Of a stretch of DNA of 64,000 bases, positions 54,012 through 62,796 are shown in pieces; position 1 is the first letter of the stretch, and the number at the start of each line of letters is the position of its first letter. A program made the translations under genes and the position numbers. The notes below the pieces were generated by a model, which saw only the letters and a list, made by a program, of their open reading frames with translations, did not search any database and was not told where the DNA came from. Origin of the DNA: Ralstonia thomasii (GTDB taxonomy: Bacteria; Pseudomonadota; Gammaproteobacteria; Burkholderiales; Burkholderiaceae). Where the stretch lies: NCBI RefSeq assembly GCF_958405895.1, contig NZ_CATZAR010000009.1; one strand, given 5' to 3'.

Positions 54012-54907
54012 CCGTGATGACCTTGTTCTGGCTGCTCGCGGCCGTCCTCACGGCTGTCACCATGGTGGTTCTACTGACGCCATTGCTGCGACGCGCGCGC
54101 AACGATGTGGGCGATACGCACATCCAAATCCCCACCGTGCGCAGCCAGATGGTGCGCTGGTACCAAGACCAACTGCGCGAACTGGATACCGACCTGCGCA
54201 CCGGCGCTATGGATGCCGCAGGCCACGCGCACGCACGCGCAGAGCTTGGCCGGCGGCTGCTGGACGACACAGCCGGCACCGCCAGCACCCCGCAGGCGCG
54301 GCCCGACCGCCGCCCCGTTCTGTTCGCCGCAGTGCTGCTGGCCGCGTTGCCCACCTTCGCCGTGCTGCTGTACCAGCACCTGGGAAAGCCCTCTGCTCTG
54401 TGGATGCCCGGCGACATGATGACCGCCGCCCGCAGCGACCACACCGGTGGAGATGCGCAGATCGAATCGATGGTCAACGGCTTGGCGAAACGGCTGCGCG
54501 ACACGCCTGACGACGCACCCGGCTGGGCGCTGCTTGCGCGGTCCTACAGCACGATGGAGCGGCCCGCCGATGCTGTCGCCGCCTATGCCAAAGCGGTCGC
54601 CCTTGCCCCCGACGTCGCCAGCCTGCGCGCCGATTACGCCGACGCACTCGCCACCGCGCAGGGCGGCGCCCTGGCTGGTGCGCCCATCGAGCAGGTGCGC
54701 CTTGCCCTGAAGGCCGACCCGGACGAGCCCAAAGCGCTGGCCCTGGCCGCTTCCGCCGCCGTCGAACGTGGTGACGTGAGCGATGCCATCGCCCACTGGG
54801 AGCGCCTGTACCAGTTGCTGCCGCCCGAATCTGCCGGTGCCAAGCAGATCGCCACCAACCTGGCTGCCGCGCGCGCCGATCAGCAAAAAGCACCCCGCGT
54901 CAAGTGA
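54008..54907 (+). CDS. ccmI: Cytochrome c maturation protein CcmI with TPR domain
   Basis: 299 residues. Two membrane segments (about 5-26 and 103-121) flank a cytoplasmic loop with a leucine-zipper-like RWYQDQLRELDTDLRTG; the periplasmic C-terminus has TPR repeats (GWALLARSYSTMERPADAVAAYAKA). It binds the C-terminus of apocytochrome c. Last gene of the set. Confidence 0.93.
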   Translation: MTVMTLFWLLAAVLTAVTMVVLLTPLLRRARNDVGDTHIQIPTVRSQMVRWYQDQLRELDTDLRTGAMDAAGHAHARAELGRRLLDDTAGTASTPQARPDRRPVLFAAVLLAALPTFAVLLYQHLGKPSALWMPGDMMTAARSDHTGGDAQIESMVNGLAKRLRDTPDDAPGWALLARSYSTMERPADAVAAYAKAVALAPDVASLRADYADALATAQGGALAGAPIEQVRLALKADPDEPKALALAASAAVERGDVSDAIAHWERLYQLLPPESAGAKQIATNLAAARADQQKAPRVK

Positions 54908-54922
54908 CGCGTGCGCTGCTTC

Positions 54923-54953
54923 GAATTTGACCGCAAGACCCGGAGTGTCCCGC
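54923..54953 (+). promoter_or_regulatory. Predicted Ada operator upstream of ada
   Basis: AAT-TTGACC-GCAA gives the A/B boxes with 6-bp spacing. The whole 31-bp segment is identical at 26 positions to 41693-41723 upstream of the 2OG-Fe(II)/alkB/alkA operon. A weak -35 (GTGTCC, 54945) and TACAGT (54968), 17 bp apart, follow. Confidence 0.75.
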
Positions 54954-54990
54954 CAGGGGGCCACACCTACAGTACAGTCATCCCAGTCCA

Positions 54991-56088
54991 TTGGATGACG
55001 TCATGCAAACCTCCGCCCGCCCCGTACCGGACACCACCCTCGTCGAACACGACCCGCGCTGGGCTCGCGTGCTGGCGCGCGATGCCTCTGCCGACGGGCA
55101 ATTCGTCTATGCGGTGAAGACCACCGGCGTGTATTGCCAGCCGAGCAGCCCGTCGCGCCTGCCGCGCCCCGAAAATGTCGAGTTCTTCGAAACGCCTGCC
55201 GACGCAGAAGCCGCCGGTTACCGCCCGAGCCGCCGTGCTGGCCCGGATCAGACCACCGTCCGGGCGCAGCAAACCGCGCTCGTCGCGCAAGCGTGCCGGC
55301 GCATTGAAGCAGCCGACACGCCGCCCACGCTCGACGCGCTGGCGCAAGACGCCAGCCTGAGCCCGTATCACTTCCATCGTCTGTTCAAAAGCGTCACCGG
55401 CCTCACGCCCAAGGCCTATGCCGATGCGCATCGCGCCCGCAAGCTGCGCGCGCAACTGGAACGCGGCAGCAGCGTCACCGAAGCCATCTACGACGCCGGA
55501 TTCAACGCCAGCAGCCGCTTCTACGAGGCGTCGGACAACGTGCTCGGCATGACGGCCAGCCGCTACCGCGCAGGCGGCGCACAGACGACGATCCGCTTTG
55601 CCGTGGGCGAATGCTCGCTCGGCTCGATCTTGGTGGCGCAGAGCGATCGCGGCATCTGCGCGATCCTGATGGGCGACGACCCCGACGCGCTCGTGCGCGA
55701 TCTGCAGGACACCTTCCCGAAGGCCGAACTCATCGGCGGCGATGCGAGCTTCGAAAATCTGGTGGCGAAAGTGGTGGGTTTTGTCGAAGCGCCGTCCATC
55801 GGCCTGGACCTACCGCTGGACGTGCGCGGCACCGCGTTTCAGGAGCGCGTGTGGCAGGCGCTGCGCGAAGTGCCGCCGGGCAGCACCACCAGCTACACCG
55901 AGATTGCCGCGCGCATCGGTGCCCCCAGGGCGGTGCGCGCGGTGGCGCAGGCCTGCGCGGCCAACCACATTGCGGTGGCCATCCCATGTCATCGCGTGAT
56001 CCGCCGAGACGGCAACGCCTCGGGGTATCGCTGGGGCGTGGAGCGCAAGCTGGCGCTGCTGGAGCGCGAGGCGCAATCCGCTGCATGA
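54991..56088 (+). CDS. ada: Ada: AraC-type regulator fused to O6-methylguanine methyltransferase
   Basis: 365 residues. An N-terminal Ada domain (VYAVKTTGVYCQPSSPSRLP), an AraC helix-turn-helix domain (about 95-190) and a methyltransferase domain with PCHRV (C333) are in the usual order. The N-domain is unusual: of the four zinc cysteines of E. coli Ada (C38, C42, C69, C72) only the first remains (C49); the others are S53, S80 and A83 (RPSRRA). Phosphotriester sensing by the usual zinc-thiolate chemistry is therefore doubtful, although the operator is retained. Confidence 0.94.
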   Translation: MDDVMQTSARPVPDTTLVEHDPRWARVLARDASADGQFVYAVKTTGVYCQPSSPSRLPRPENVEFFETPADAEAAGYRPSRRAGPDQTTVRAQQTALVAQACRRIEAADTPPTLDALAQDASLSPYHFHRLFKSVTGLTPKAYADAHRARKLRAQLERGSSVTEAIYDAGFNASSRFYEASDNVLGMTASRYRAGGAQTTIRFAVGECSLGSILVAQSDRGICAILMGDDPDALVRDLQDTFPKAELIGGDASFENLVAKVVGFVEAPSIGLDLPLDVRGTAFQERVWQALREVPPGSTTSYTEIAARIGAPRAVRAVAQACAANHIAVAIPCHRVIRRDGNASGYRWGVERKLALLEREAQSAA

Positions 56089-56094
56089 AACCCC

Positions 56095-56358
56095 GTGAGA
56101 ACGTGGACGCTCACCGGCGCCAACGGCCAGCCCTATGAGAGCGCCGCGCCCGGCACGCTGGGCGGGCATCGGCGCGCGCGCATCTACGGCCGGCTCGATT
56201 GCGCAGCAGCACGCCGGGCCATCGAGCGCGGCGGTTACGTGCGCCACCGCGTGTTCTTCCTCAACGAAGCCGACGCGCGTGCCGCTGGCTACCGGCCCTG
56301 AGCGCTGTGCATGCCCCAGGCGTATGCGGCATGGAAACGATCGGTCAGTTCCGGGTAA
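56095..56358 (+). pseudogene. Small Ada-type metal-binding protein gene interrupted by TGA at a cysteine codon
   Basis: The frame from a GTG reads TWTLTGANGQPYESAAPGTL, then YGRLDCAAARRAIERGGYV and AAGYRP, then TGA (56299-56301), and continues ALCMPQAYAAWKRSVSSG to TAA. Related proteins, as I remember them, read GYRPCAVCMP here, so TGA most likely replaced TGC or TGT and breaks the CxxC pair. It lies 6 bp after ada. A 68-residue product could still be made. Confidence 0.75.
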
Positions 56359-56396
56359 AGTCGTGGGCTGAACATCGCCGACACGCTCCGCACATC

Positions 56397-56837
56397 ATGA
56401 CCAAACCCCTGCTGCTTGCCGTGCTCACCGCTCTGGCGCTGGTGGGCTGTGGCCGCTCCGACGACGCGCACACGACTGTCTCGCCCGCTCCGGCCTCCAC
56501 GCCTGCGGCCCCCGCCCCCGGCGCATCCAACGCGGCCAATGCGCCGCCCGCCAGCGCGCCCGCCGTCAGCGAAGCCGAACAGACCAAGGCCGTCGATCTG
56601 GCCCGCGCCGCCATCGAAAAGTACAAGCTGACCACCCTGCCGCAGGAGTGCCTGTCGTTCATGGTGGACCGCGCCGATGACACGCACAACAGCGTCGAAG
56701 TGCGGGAAAACCACACCCCCGCGTGCGGCGGCGACCCGAACACCGCACCGCGCGTGGTCACGTTGCTCATCGACAAGAACACCGGCGCGCTGCAGAAGGA
56801 CGACCCCGCCAGCGGCGAATACGTCCCGCTGAAATAA
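56397..56837 (+). CDS. Putative lipoprotein of unknown function
   Basis: 146 residues. A lipoprotein signal (MTKPLLLAVLTALALVGCGR, lipobox LVGC) is followed by a long Ala/Pro-rich linker and a domain with two cysteines (LPQECLSFMVDR and HTPACGGDP). It ends DPASGEYVPLK. No function recognised. Confidence 0.82.
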   Translation: MTKPLLLAVLTALALVGCGRSDDAHTTVSPAPASTPAAPAPGASNAANAPPASAPAVSEAEQTKAVDLARAAIEKYKLTTLPQECLSFMVDRADDTHNSVEVRENHTPACGGDPNTAPRVVTLLIDKNTGALQKDDPASGEYVPLK

Positions 56838-56860
56838 GCGCCCGCAAGACAACGCGCATA

Positions 56861-56892
56861 AAAAAACCGCCGAACACATCGGCGGTTTTTTT
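56861..56892. terminator. Bidirectional terminator between the lipoprotein gene and purM
   Basis: ACCGCCGA and TCGGCGGT pair around ACACA, with an A-run before and a T-run after the stem. Confidence 0.92.
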
Positions 56893-56910
56893 GTTGAGGC
56901 GAACTTCGCG

Positions 56911-57966
56911 TCAGACCACGATCGTCTGCGCTTCGCCGGCTTGGCGTGCGCGGATTTCGCCAATCTGGTAGACCGTCTCGCCCGCGTCCTTCAGGTGCGC
57001 GATCGCGGCCGGTGCATCGGCTGCCGACACGATCACCACCATGCCGATGCCGCAATTGAACACGCGATGCATTTCGTCATCGGCCACGTTGCCGGCCTTC
57101 TGCAGCCACTGGAACAGCGGCGGCAGCGTCCAGGCGCTCTTGTGCAGCACGGCGGTCAGGTTGTCTTGCAGCACGCGCGGCACGTTTTCGGTCAAACCAC
57201 CGCCGGTGATGTGCGCCATGCCCTTGACGGTCAGCTTCTCCATCAATGCCAGCAGCGGCTTCACGTAGATGCGCGTCGGCGCCATGATGGCGTCCTGCAG
57301 GCGCTGGCCGTGGAAATCGGCGTTCAAGTCCGGGCGCGATACTTCGATGATCTTGCGCACCAGCGAGTAGCCGTTCGAATGCGCACCCGACGAAGCCAGG
57401 CCCAGCACCACGTCGCCCTCGGCAATGGTCGTGCCGTCGATGATCTTGCGCTTTTCGACGGCGCCGACGGCAAAGCCGGCCAGGTCGTATTCGCCGTCCG
57501 GGTACATGCTCGGCATTTCAGCGGTTTCGCCGCCGATCAGCGCGCAGCCGGCCAACTCGCAACCCTGGGCGATGCCCTTGACCACGGTGGCAGCGGTGTC
57601 GACGTCGAGCTTGCCGCAGGCGAAGTAATCCAGGAAGAACAGCGGCTCGGCGCCCTGCACCAGGATGTCGTTCACGCTCATGGCGACCAGATCCTGGCCA
57701 ACCGTGTCGTGGCGATTCAACGCAAAGGCCAGCTTGAGCTTGGTGCCCACGCCGTCGGTACCGGACACCAGCACCGGCTCCTGATACTTCTTGGACAGCT
57801 CGAACAGCGCGCCGAAGCCGCCGATGCCGCCCAGCACGCCTTCGCGCATGGTGCGCTTGGCAAACGGCTTGATGCGGTCGACAAGGGCGTCACCCGCCTC
57901 GATGTCGACGCCCGCGTCGCGGTAAGACAGGCCGGTCGATGCGGATGGGGTATCGGAAGCGCTCAT
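56911..57966 (-). CDS. purM: Phosphoribosylformylglycinamidine cyclo-ligase
   Basis: 351 residues from the ATG at 57966. GTDGVGTKLKLA, GGETAEMPSMY and HITGGGLTENVPR are the PurM motifs. It closes the imidazole ring in purine synthesis. Divergent from the permease gene. Confidence 0.96.
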   Translation of the reverse strand: MSASDTPSASTGLSYRDAGVDIEAGDALVDRIKPFAKRTMREGVLGGIGGFGALFELSKKYQEPVLVSGTDGVGTKLKLAFALNRHDTVGQDLVAMSVNDILVQGAEPLFFLDYFACGKLDVDTAATVVKGIAQGCELAGCALIGGETAEMPSMYPDGEYDLAGFAVGAVEKRKIIDGTTIAEGDVVLGLASSGAHSNGYSLVRKIIEVSRPDLNADFHGQRLQDAIMAPTRIYVKPLLALMEKLTVKGMAHITGGGLTENVPRVLQDNLTAVLHKSAWTLPPLFQWLQKAGNVADDEMHRVFNCGIGMVVIVSAADAPAAIAHLKDAGETVYQIGEIRARQAGEAQTIVV

Positions 57967-58129
57967 ACAGTCGTCTGAATTGAAAAAACCGGGAAAGAAA
58001 GCGAGACGGCAGCGGGAAGTCACAAAAATCGGACCCGCCGGTCCAGTAAAATCGCGATTTTACCGGATGCGGCCGTCCCGATGGCCGCTTTTCCGACTCC
58101 TCCACCCCGCCATCGGAACCGTCGCCCCC

Positions 58130-59200
58130 ATGAACGCCCCCGTGCTGTCACAGGAAACCAAGCGCACGCTCGCCTGGATCGCCGTGGCGCTTGTCTTCCT
58201 GGCCCTGCTCAAGGCGCTGGCGCCGACGCTCACGCCCTTCGTCTTCGCGTTCATCCTGTCGTACATCCTGCACCCGGGCGTGGAATGGCTGCAGCGCCAT
58301 CGCGTACCGCGCGTGCTGGGCGTGTTTTTGATGATCCTGGTGCTGTCGGTGGTCGGCGTGGCGCTGATGCTGCTGATCCTGGCGGTGCTGCAGCGGGAGA
58401 TTCCGGCCATCCACGAGCAATTGCCCGGCATGCTCGCCAAGCTCAACGCGTTTCTGTCGCCAAGGCTGGCCGAGATGGGCCTGCATGTCAGCTTTGATTT
58501 TCCCGGCCTGCGGGCGCTGCTCACGGAACAGCTCGCCGCCAGCCCGGACGACGTGGTCGCCCGAGTGCTGACCTATCTGCGCGTGTCGGGCTCGGCGGCC
58601 ATCCAGGTGCTGGGCATCTTCTTCCTGGTGCCCATCGTGATGTTCTACCTGCTGATGGACTGGAACATGCTCATGCGCCGGCTCGAAACCGCCGTGCCGC
58701 GCCGCTGGCTGCGCAAAACGCGCGAACTGGCCGCCGAAACCGATGGCCTGCTTTCCCAATACCTGCGCGGGCAGATCATCGTGATGCTGGTGCTGGCGGT
58801 GTACTACTCGGCGGGGCTGGCGCTGGCGGGTTTTGACGTGGCGCTGCCGGTGGGCATTTTTACGGGGCTGGCCGTGTTCATCCCGTATATCGGCTTTGGC
58901 GTGGGGCTTACGCTGGCCATCCTGGCCGCACTGTTGCAGTTCGGCAACCTCTATGGCCTGCTGGCGGTGGCCGTGGTGTACGGCATCGGCCAGTTCCTGG
59001 AAGGCTTCTACCTGACGCCCCGCCTGGTGGGCGAACGCATCGGCCTGCATCCGCTGGCGGTCATCCTCGCCTTGCTGGCTTTTGGCCAATTGTTCGGTTT
59101 TTTCGGTATCCTCCTCGCCCTACCGATGAGTGCTGTGCTGCTGGTCGGTCTGCGGCAGATCCGACAGCTTTACCTGGGCAGCCGGCTCTACCAGGATTGA
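58130..59200 (+). CDS. AI-2E/PerM-family membrane transporter
   Basis: 356 residues, about eight membrane segments. PFVFAFILSYILHPGVEWL, FLVPIVMFYLLMDW and FIPYIGFGVGL are typical. It sits between purM and hda as in related beta-proteobacteria. Substrate unknown; the AI-2 link holds only for some members. Confidence 0.9.
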   Translation: MNAPVLSQETKRTLAWIAVALVFLALLKALAPTLTPFVFAFILSYILHPGVEWLQRHRVPRVLGVFLMILVLSVVGVALMLLILAVLQREIPAIHEQLPGMLAKLNAFLSPRLAEMGLHVSFDFPGLRALLTEQLAASPDDVVARVLTYLRVSGSAAIQVLGIFFLVPIVMFYLLMDWNMLMRRLETAVPRRWLRKTRELAAETDGLLSQYLRGQIIVMLVLAVYYSAGLALAGFDVALPVGIFTGLAVFIPYIGFGVGLTLAILAALLQFGNLYGLLAVAVVYGIGQFLEGFYLTPRLVGERIGLHPLAVILALLAFGQLFGFFGILLALPMSAVLLVGLRQIRQLYLGSRLYQD

Positions 59201-59248
59201 AAGCCACCAAAGGCAACTGAAAAGTACGGCGACTCCACTCCACGTTTC

Positions 59249-59950
59249 ATGGCCACACCCGAACAGCTCCCGCTCGAACTCGGTGCGACACCCGCCCCGA
59301 CCTTCGACAACTTCGTCGCCACCGGCAACGAAGAGGCGGTGCTGCGCCTGCGCGCCCTGATTCCGCAAGTGGTGGACGGTACCGCCACCGACCGCCTGGT
59401 CTACCTGTGGGGCGAGGAAGGCAGCGGCCGCAGCCACCTGCTGCAGGCCATCTGTGCCCAGACCGAGGCCGGCGGCTACGAAGTCCGCACGCTGGAACCC
59501 GACGCCCCGCCCGAGGCCTTCGAATTCGACCCGACCATCACCGTCTGGACCATCGACGACGCCGAGCGCCTGGACGAATGGGCGCAGATCGCCGTGTTCA
59601 ACCTCGTCAATGAAGTGCGCGCACATCCGCATGCCGCCATCGCCATTTCCGGGGCAGCTGCGCCGATGGCGATGCCGCTGCGTGAAGATCTGCGCACTCG
59701 GCTGGGTTGGGGTCTGGTCTACTGGTTGCGCCCCCTGTCCGACGCCGACAAGGTTGAAGCGCTGCGCCAGGCCGCCCGCGAACGCGGCATGCAGCTCTCA
59801 GCCGATGTGCCGCAGTGGCTCGTGACGCACTCCTACCGCGACATGCCGAGCCTGATGGCTTTGCTGGACGCTCTCGACACCTACTCGCTCGCCCGCAAGC
59901 GCGCCGTCACCCTGCCGCTCGTGCGCGACATGCTCGCGCTGATGAAGTGA
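59249..59950 (+). CDS. hda: DnaA regulatory inactivator Hda
   Basis: 233 residues. An AAA+ domain related to DnaA with Walker A-like GEEGSGRSHLLQAI (Arg in place of Lys), the Walker B-like VWTIDDAERLD and the DnaA-like LRTRLGWGLVYWLRPLSDADK. An N-terminal clamp-binding peptide EQLPLELG is visible. With the sliding clamp it promotes ATP hydrolysis by DnaA after initiation. Confidence 0.94.
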   Translation: MATPEQLPLELGATPAPTFDNFVATGNEEAVLRLRALIPQVVDGTATDRLVYLWGEEGSGRSHLLQAICAQTEAGGYEVRTLEPDAPPEAFEFDPTITVWTIDDAERLDEWAQIAVFNLVNEVRAHPHAAIAISGAAAPMAMPLREDLRTRLGWGLVYWLRPLSDADKVEALRQAARERGMQLSADVPQWLVTHSYRDMPSLMALLDALDTYSLARKRAVTLPLVRDMLALMK

Positions 59951-60002
59951 GCCCCGGGGCTGGCGCGGCCGGTTATGTAACGTTCGGGTAAAATCGCGCC
60001 CC

Positions 60003-60677
60003 ATGAATCTGGCCCTCTTCGACCTCGATCACACCCTCATCCCCACCGACAGCGACCACGAGTGGGGACGCTTCCTCATTCGCCGCGGCGTGGTGGATGC
60101 GTCCGAATACCAGCGCAAGAACGATCAGTTCTATGCCGACTACAAAGCCGGCACGCTGGATATCCACGCGTTTCTGCGCTTTGCCCTGGCACCGCTCGCT
60201 GCCCACCCGCGCGACACGCTCGCCCAGTGGCACGCCGAGTTCATGCACGACGTGATCCGTCCGAAGATCACGCCGCAAGCGCAAGCGCTGGTCTACAAGC
60301 ACCTGGACGCCGGCGACCTGTGCTGCGTGGTCACCGCCACCAACAGCTTCGTCACCCGCCCGATTGCCGAGGCGTTCGGCATCGATCACCTGATCGCCAC
60401 CGAACCGGCCACCACCGACGGCAGCCCGGACAGCGCCTTCACCGGCGATGTGGCCGGCACACCGAGCTTCCGTGAAGGCAAGGTTGCGCGCGTGCACGAG
60501 TGGCTGGCCAACATGGGCCGCGGCTGGAGCGATTTCGAGCGAAGCACCTTCTACAGCGATTCGGCCAACGACGTGCCGCTGCTGGAGGAAGTGACTGACC
60601 CCGTCGCCACCAACCCGGACGACACGCTGCGCAACCTCGCAGCCGCGCGCAACTGGCGCATCATGGATCTCTTCTAA
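60003..60677 (+). CDS. HAD-superfamily phosphatase, SerB-like subfamily IB
   Basis: 224 residues. Motif I LALFDLDHTLIPTDSD, motif II in CCVVTATNSF and motif IV FYSDSANDVPLL. Related proteins are annotated as histidinol-phosphatase or phosphoserine phosphatase-like; the substrate is not settled by sequence. TAAAAT (59989) lies 8 bp before the ATG. Confidence 0.88.
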   Translation: MNLALFDLDHTLIPTDSDHEWGRFLIRRGVVDASEYQRKNDQFYADYKAGTLDIHAFLRFALAPLAAHPRDTLAQWHAEFMHDVIRPKITPQAQALVYKHLDAGDLCCVVTATNSFVTRPIAEAFGIDHLIATEPATTDGSPDSAFTGDVAGTPSFREGKVARVHEWLANMGRGWSDFERSTFYSDSANDVPLLEEVTDPVATNPDDTLRNLAAARNWRIMDLF

Positions 60678-60689
60678 GCAGGGCGCGGC

Positions 60690-62255
60690 GTGATCAAGAA
60701 ACTCATCAATCGCCTGCTGGGCAAAACCTCCGCAGAGCCTCAGGCACCTGCTGAACCCGGGGCGACCGCCGCCAGGAAGACCCGCGCGCCCAAGGCACCG
60801 AAGGCGGCCAAGGCTCGCACCAAGGCCTCCGCCGGTGGCGTGCCGCGCCAGGCACGGGTATGGAGCGTGGACGAGCACGGTATCGACCCGAAGCTGCTCT
60901 CCCGCAACGCGGTCAAGGTCACATCCACGCTGCAGGAAGCCGGCTACGCCGCCTTCATCGTGGGCGGTGCCGTGCGCGACTTGCTGCTCGGCATCAAGCC
61001 GAAAGACTTCGATGTGGCGACCAACGCCACGCCCGATCAGGTCCAGGCGCTGTTCCGCCGCTCGCGCATCATCGGGCGCCGCTTCCAGATCGTGCACGTC
61101 ACGTTCTACGGCGGACGCGATCAGGAAATCATCGAAGTCTCGACCTTCCGCGCGCTCGTCGACGCGGTTGACGCCGAGCAGGTGCCCGCCGGCAAGCGCG
61201 TCAAGCGCACCGAGCTGGACCACCACACGCACGCCGTCGACGCCAGCGGCCGTGTGCTGCGCGACAACGTCTGGGGCACCCAGGCCGAAGACGCCACCCG
61301 CCGCGACTTCACCGTCAACGCGATGTATTACGACCCCGCCGACGAAACCGTGCATGACTACCATCACGGCATGGAAGACATGCGCGCCCGCACGCTGCGC
61401 ATGATCGGCGATCCGCACACCCGCTACCGCGAAGACCCGGTGCGCATGCTGCGCGTGGTGCGCTTCGCAGCCAAGACCGGCTTCGACATCGACCCGGACA
61501 CGCGCGCGCCGATCGCGGAGCTGGGCCCGCTGATCCACAACGTGCCGGCCGCCCGCCTGTTCGACGAGATGTTGAAGCTGCTGATGTCGGGCCACGCCTG
61601 GGCGTCGCTGCAGGAGCTGCGCAAGGCGGGCCTGCATCGCGGCCTGCTGCCGCTGCTGGACGTCGCACTGGAGCAGCCGATGGGCCAGCGCTTCGTGCAG
61701 CTTGCGCTCGACAACACCGACGATCGCGTCAAGGCTGGCAAGCCGGTCTCGCCGGGCTTCCTGTTTGCCTCCCTGCTGTGGCATCACGTGGTCGAACACT
61801 GGAACCGCCGCCGCGCTGCCGGCGAGCCGCTGATCCCCGCGCTGCACACCGCCATGGATGAAGTGCTCGACCGTCAGACCGAGCAACTCGCCATCCAGCG
61901 GCGCTTCACCTCCGACATGAAGGAAATCTGGAGCATGCAGCCGCGCTTTGAGAAGCGCTCGGGCCGCATGCCGTATCGGCTGCTGGAGTCGCCGCGCTTC
62001 CGCGCCGGCTACGACTTCCTCGCGCTGCGCTGTGCCTCGGGCGAATTGCCACAGGAACTCGCCGACTGGTGGACCGACTTCCAGAGCGGCGACGGCGAAG
62101 CCCGCGAAGCCCTCATGGCACAAGCGAAGCACGCACCGAGCCCCTCGGCAAATGCCGGCCCGGCCAGCCCGGGCAAGCGCCGTCGCCGCCGACGTGGTCC
62201 GGCAAAATCGGATACAGTCGGTGACGTCAATCCGGGAAGTTCGGAGGAAACGTGA
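60690..62255 (+). CDS. pcnB: Poly(A) polymerase I
   Basis: 521 residues from a GTG. A basic Ala/Lys/Pro-rich N-terminus precedes the nucleotidyltransferase core FIVGGAVRDLLLGIKPKDFDVATNATPDQV and RRDFTVNAMYYDP; the C-terminus is a basic KRRRRRRG tail. It adds poly(A) to RNA 3' ends to promote decay. Overlaps folK by 4 bp. Confidence 0.95.
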   Translation: MIKKLINRLLGKTSAEPQAPAEPGATAARKTRAPKAPKAAKARTKASAGGVPRQARVWSVDEHGIDPKLLSRNAVKVTSTLQEAGYAAFIVGGAVRDLLLGIKPKDFDVATNATPDQVQALFRRSRIIGRRFQIVHVTFYGGRDQEIIEVSTFRALVDAVDAEQVPAGKRVKRTELDHHTHAVDASGRVLRDNVWGTQAEDATRRDFTVNAMYYDPADETVHDYHHGMEDMRARTLRMIGDPHTRYREDPVRMLRVVRFAAKTGFDIDPDTRAPIAELGPLIHNVPAARLFDEMLKLLMSGHAWASLQELRKAGLHRGLLPLLDVALEQPMGQRFVQLALDNTDDRVKAGKPVSPGFLFASLLWHHVVEHWNRRRAAGEPLIPALHTAMDEVLDRQTEQLAIQRRFTSDMKEIWSMQPRFEKRSGRMPYRLLESPRFRAGYDFLALRCASGELPQELADWWTDFQSGDGEAREALMAQAKHAPSPSANAGPASPGKRRRRRRGPAKSDTVGDVNPGSSEET

Positions 62256-62767
62256 AGACAGTGGCGTACATCGGCATCGGCGCCAACCTGGGCGACGCGC
62301 GCCAGGCTGTGAAAGACGCCGTGGTCTGCCTCGCACAGCAGGTCGGCATCACCGTCACCGGCAAATCGAGCCTGTATCGCAGCGCGCCCGTCGAATCCAG
62401 CGGCGACGACTACATCAACGCCGTGGTGCGCATCGATACGCATTTCACCGCCGACCAGCTGCTCCGCATCTGCCACCACATCGAAGACCAGTTCGGCCGC
62501 GAGCGCCCGTTCCACAACGCGCCGCGCACGCTCGATCTGGACTTGCTGCTCTACGGGGACCACGTCCTCACCTCACCCGAGCTGACGGTGCCGCACCCCC
62601 GCGTGGGCCAACGCGCCTTCACCCTGCTGCCCCTGCATGAACTGGCGCCCGACCTCGTGATTCCAGGCATTGGCGCCGTGGCTGCGCTGCTGCCCGGCGT
62701 GGCCGACCAGCGCATCGAAAAGACCACGATGTGTCAGTGCATGCGCGCCAAGCAGCCCGCCGCCTGA
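62252..62767 (+). CDS. folK: 2-amino-4-hydroxy-6-hydroxymethyldihydropteridine pyrophosphokinase
   Basis: 171 residues from a GTG in a GTGA overlap with pcnB. IGIGANLGDARQAVKDAV, SLYRSAPVESSGDDYINAVVRI and RTLDLDLLLYGD, VPHPRVGQRAFTLLPL are the HPPK motifs. It makes the pterin precursor of folate. Confidence 0.96.
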   Translation: MKTVAYIGIGANLGDARQAVKDAVVCLAQQVGITVTGKSSLYRSAPVESSGDDYINAVVRIDTHFTADQLLRICHHIEDQFGRERPFHNAPRTLDLDLLLYGDHVLTSPELTVPHPRVGQRAFTLLPLHELAPDLVIPGIGAVAALLPGVADQRIEKTTMCQCMRAKQPAA

Positions 62768-62796
62768 TCATTCGCACCACGCACAAACACCTGCCG

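Noticed and set aside
56299..56301. Selenocysteine codon
   Set aside because: No SECIS-like hairpin is obvious immediately after the TGA, and a one-base nonsense change is simpler. Retained only as an alternative within the finding.
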